A DNA stretch of 64,000 bases from Furfurilactobacillus milii (GTDB taxonomy: Bacteria > Bacillota > Bacilli > Lactobacillales > Lactobacillaceae), in assembly GCF_009864005.1 (NCBI RefSeq), contig NZ_WEZQ01000017.1, positions 1-64,000 of the forward strand. The letters are read 5' to 3'. Below, in pieces: positions 63,037-64,000 of this stretch (its first letter is position 1; every line of letters starts with the position of its first letter). A program made the translations under genes and the position numbers. The notes beneath the pieces were generated by a model. That model did no database searches and had not been told where the DNA came from. It saw nothing but the letters and a program-made list of their open reading frames with translations.

Positions 63037-64000
63037 CTAAATCTCATGCACAACAGGCGTCAAGTTGATATCTTGAAAGGTAATCTTGCTGAGCGATGGA
63101 TCAATCTTCTTAACCGTCATCGTCAAGCACGTCGAATCTTGCAAGTACATGGTCCGTTTGGACAGATCGTAACCCGTCCAGTACTGTGTGTAATCAGTAA
63201 CTGCCGTTGCTTCAGGAGTCCGGCTCAGTCCCTTAGGAATCATTACCGTTTTAAAGCAATTATATAAAGTGGTAATGCCTTCATCATCGTTAAATGCATC
63301 AATATTATTTTTTACAAACATTGCCCGCACGAATCGCGATGGTGAAGTGAAATCACCAGGGAGTCCAAACATCCCATAACCAGTGCCGGCCTCAATTGGT
63401 TTAATTTCAGTGTCGCCCACCTTTGTTGCATGTGAACGGTTTAGATTGTCTAAGGAAATATAGTTTCTGAGGTTTGTCGTGTGGTAATCGTATTCTGGAC
63501 TATTCGTCATTGCCCCAATGTAATCATAAACTTTGAAAGCACCATGATCAGTGGGTTCAAGCACTACACCAGCACCCGTTTCGTCAACAAACGCATAGTG
63601 GGCAGGAATACTCGTTCCATCACCACCATCATCGTACTTCTTGTTGATCAAACCATGTGTTTTAGCAAACTCACGAACATCACTCACGTTTTTACAAGTT
63701 GTTAGCACGTTCGTAACGACTTCTTCACCAAGAATCCCTTTCAAACCGCGGGATTTTAGAGAATCAACGTCTGCGTAAGAACATTCCATCAATACCTGTA
63801 GATCACCTGTTAAGCCACACTCATTGATGCCATCATACAGTATTGTATTGCCCGCGGTGCCAACACCCACCGTAGCGTAACGACTTTCCCATTCACCACT
63901 TTGAGCAGGGACAGCAATGTTTGCAGGAATACTAATAATTTGTGATGGTATGTGGCCGCCCGCCTCCTGGTCATGAAACATGCTGGCCGCAAAATCCATT
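63037..64000 (-). CDS. choloylglycine hydrolase family protein (bile salt hydrolase/penicillin V acylase), partial
   Basis: At least 320 residues; the 5' end lies beyond the right edge. The visible start MDFAASM matches the R-T-M-D-F segment found about 20 residues after the N-terminal nucleophile Cys in this Ntn-hydrolase family, so the catalytic Cys is outside the window. Further family marks are YDGINECGLTGDLQ, NSPEYDYHTTNLRNY and TGYGMFGLPGDFTSPSRFVR (with the conserved Asn and Arg). It cleaves conjugated bile salts or N-acyl amides; which one cannot be decided here. Repeat B3 follows its stop codon. Confidence 0.9.
   Translation of the reverse strand, partial: MDFAASMFHDQEAGGHIPSQIISIPANIAVPAQSGEWESRYATVGVGTAGNTILYDGINECGLTGDLQVLMECSYADVDSLKSRGLKGILGEEVVTNVLTTCKNVSDVREFAKTHGLINKKYDDGGDGTSIPAHYAFVDETGAGVVLEPTDHGAFKVYDYIGAMTNSPEYDYHTTNLRNYISLDNLNRSHATKVGDTEIKPIEAGTGYGMFGLPGDFTSPSRFVRAMFVKNNIDAFNDDEGITTLYNCFKTVMIPKGLSRTPEATAVTDYTQYWTGYDLSKRTMYLQDSTCLTMTVKKIDPSLSKITFQDINLTPVVHEI

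Overview
The window looks like a chromosomal segment of a member of the Lactobacillaceae. Supporting signs are strong AGGAGG-type ribosome binding sites, moderate GC content, an LPxTG/MucBP mucus adhesin with a KxYKxGKxW-type signal peptide, an Asp23/AmaP alkaline-shock operon, a DUF915 surface hydrolase, CcpA cre-like sites and a bile-salt/penicillin-acylase family hydrolase. I cannot fix genus or species from sequence alone. There is no rRNA, tRNA, CRISPR array or prophage. The only insertion-sequence trace is the tail of an IS30-type transposase at the left edge.

Layout. 1-9.8 kb: ndk, two NAD(P)-binding reductases, an XRE regulator, an LCP cell-wall ligase, a Met/His-rich anchored protein, an SDR divergent from an XRE regulator, a guanidinium-type SMR exporter behind an attenuator-like leader, a solitary MazE-like antitoxin and a purine permease. 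10-16.2 kb: a CDF-like metal transporter and CzrA-like ArsR sensor sharing one promoter/operator design, a peptide deformylase-like protein, then a four-gene accessory group (DUF2087 regulator, unknown protein, AAA+/VWA fusion, degenerate GIY-YIG protein). 16.3-24.3 kb: CopB copper ATPase, sugar acetyltransferase, a deletion scar joining a ROK regulator to galM, and an amino-acid permease preceded by a threonine-rich leader peptide and attenuator. 24.6-39.6 kb: butA, ABC exporters with MarR and TetR regulators, MATE exporter, OYE-family reductase, DUF915 hydrolase, msrA. 39.7-48.7 kb: a frameshifted MucBP adhesin, 1.4 kb of gene-free DNA, and an AT-rich two-gene cassette of unknown function with a possible nuclease motif. 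48.7-64 kb: nucleoside hydrolase and YeiL-like regulator, the Asp23/AmaP operon, an amidohydrolase, a lipoprotein, and a run of oxidoreductases paired with their own regulators.

Two themes recur. One is small stress/redox modules in which an oxidoreductase sits next to its own regulator (XRE, TetR, TetR, MerR, ArsR), often with a clear palindrome between them. The other is RNA-level control: a threonine leader-peptide attenuator, a terminator-controlled SMR leader, and a family of large structured repeats. That family has two parts, A (about 165 nt) and B (about 169 nt), about 100 nt apart. Its helices keep pairing while their sequence changes. There are two A+B copies and one B-only copy, each lying just after the stop codon of a leftward gene.

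The most promising undescribed items are the A/B structured repeat family, the threonine leader attenuator, and the two-gene membrane/nuclease-like cassette at 46.4-48.6 kb.
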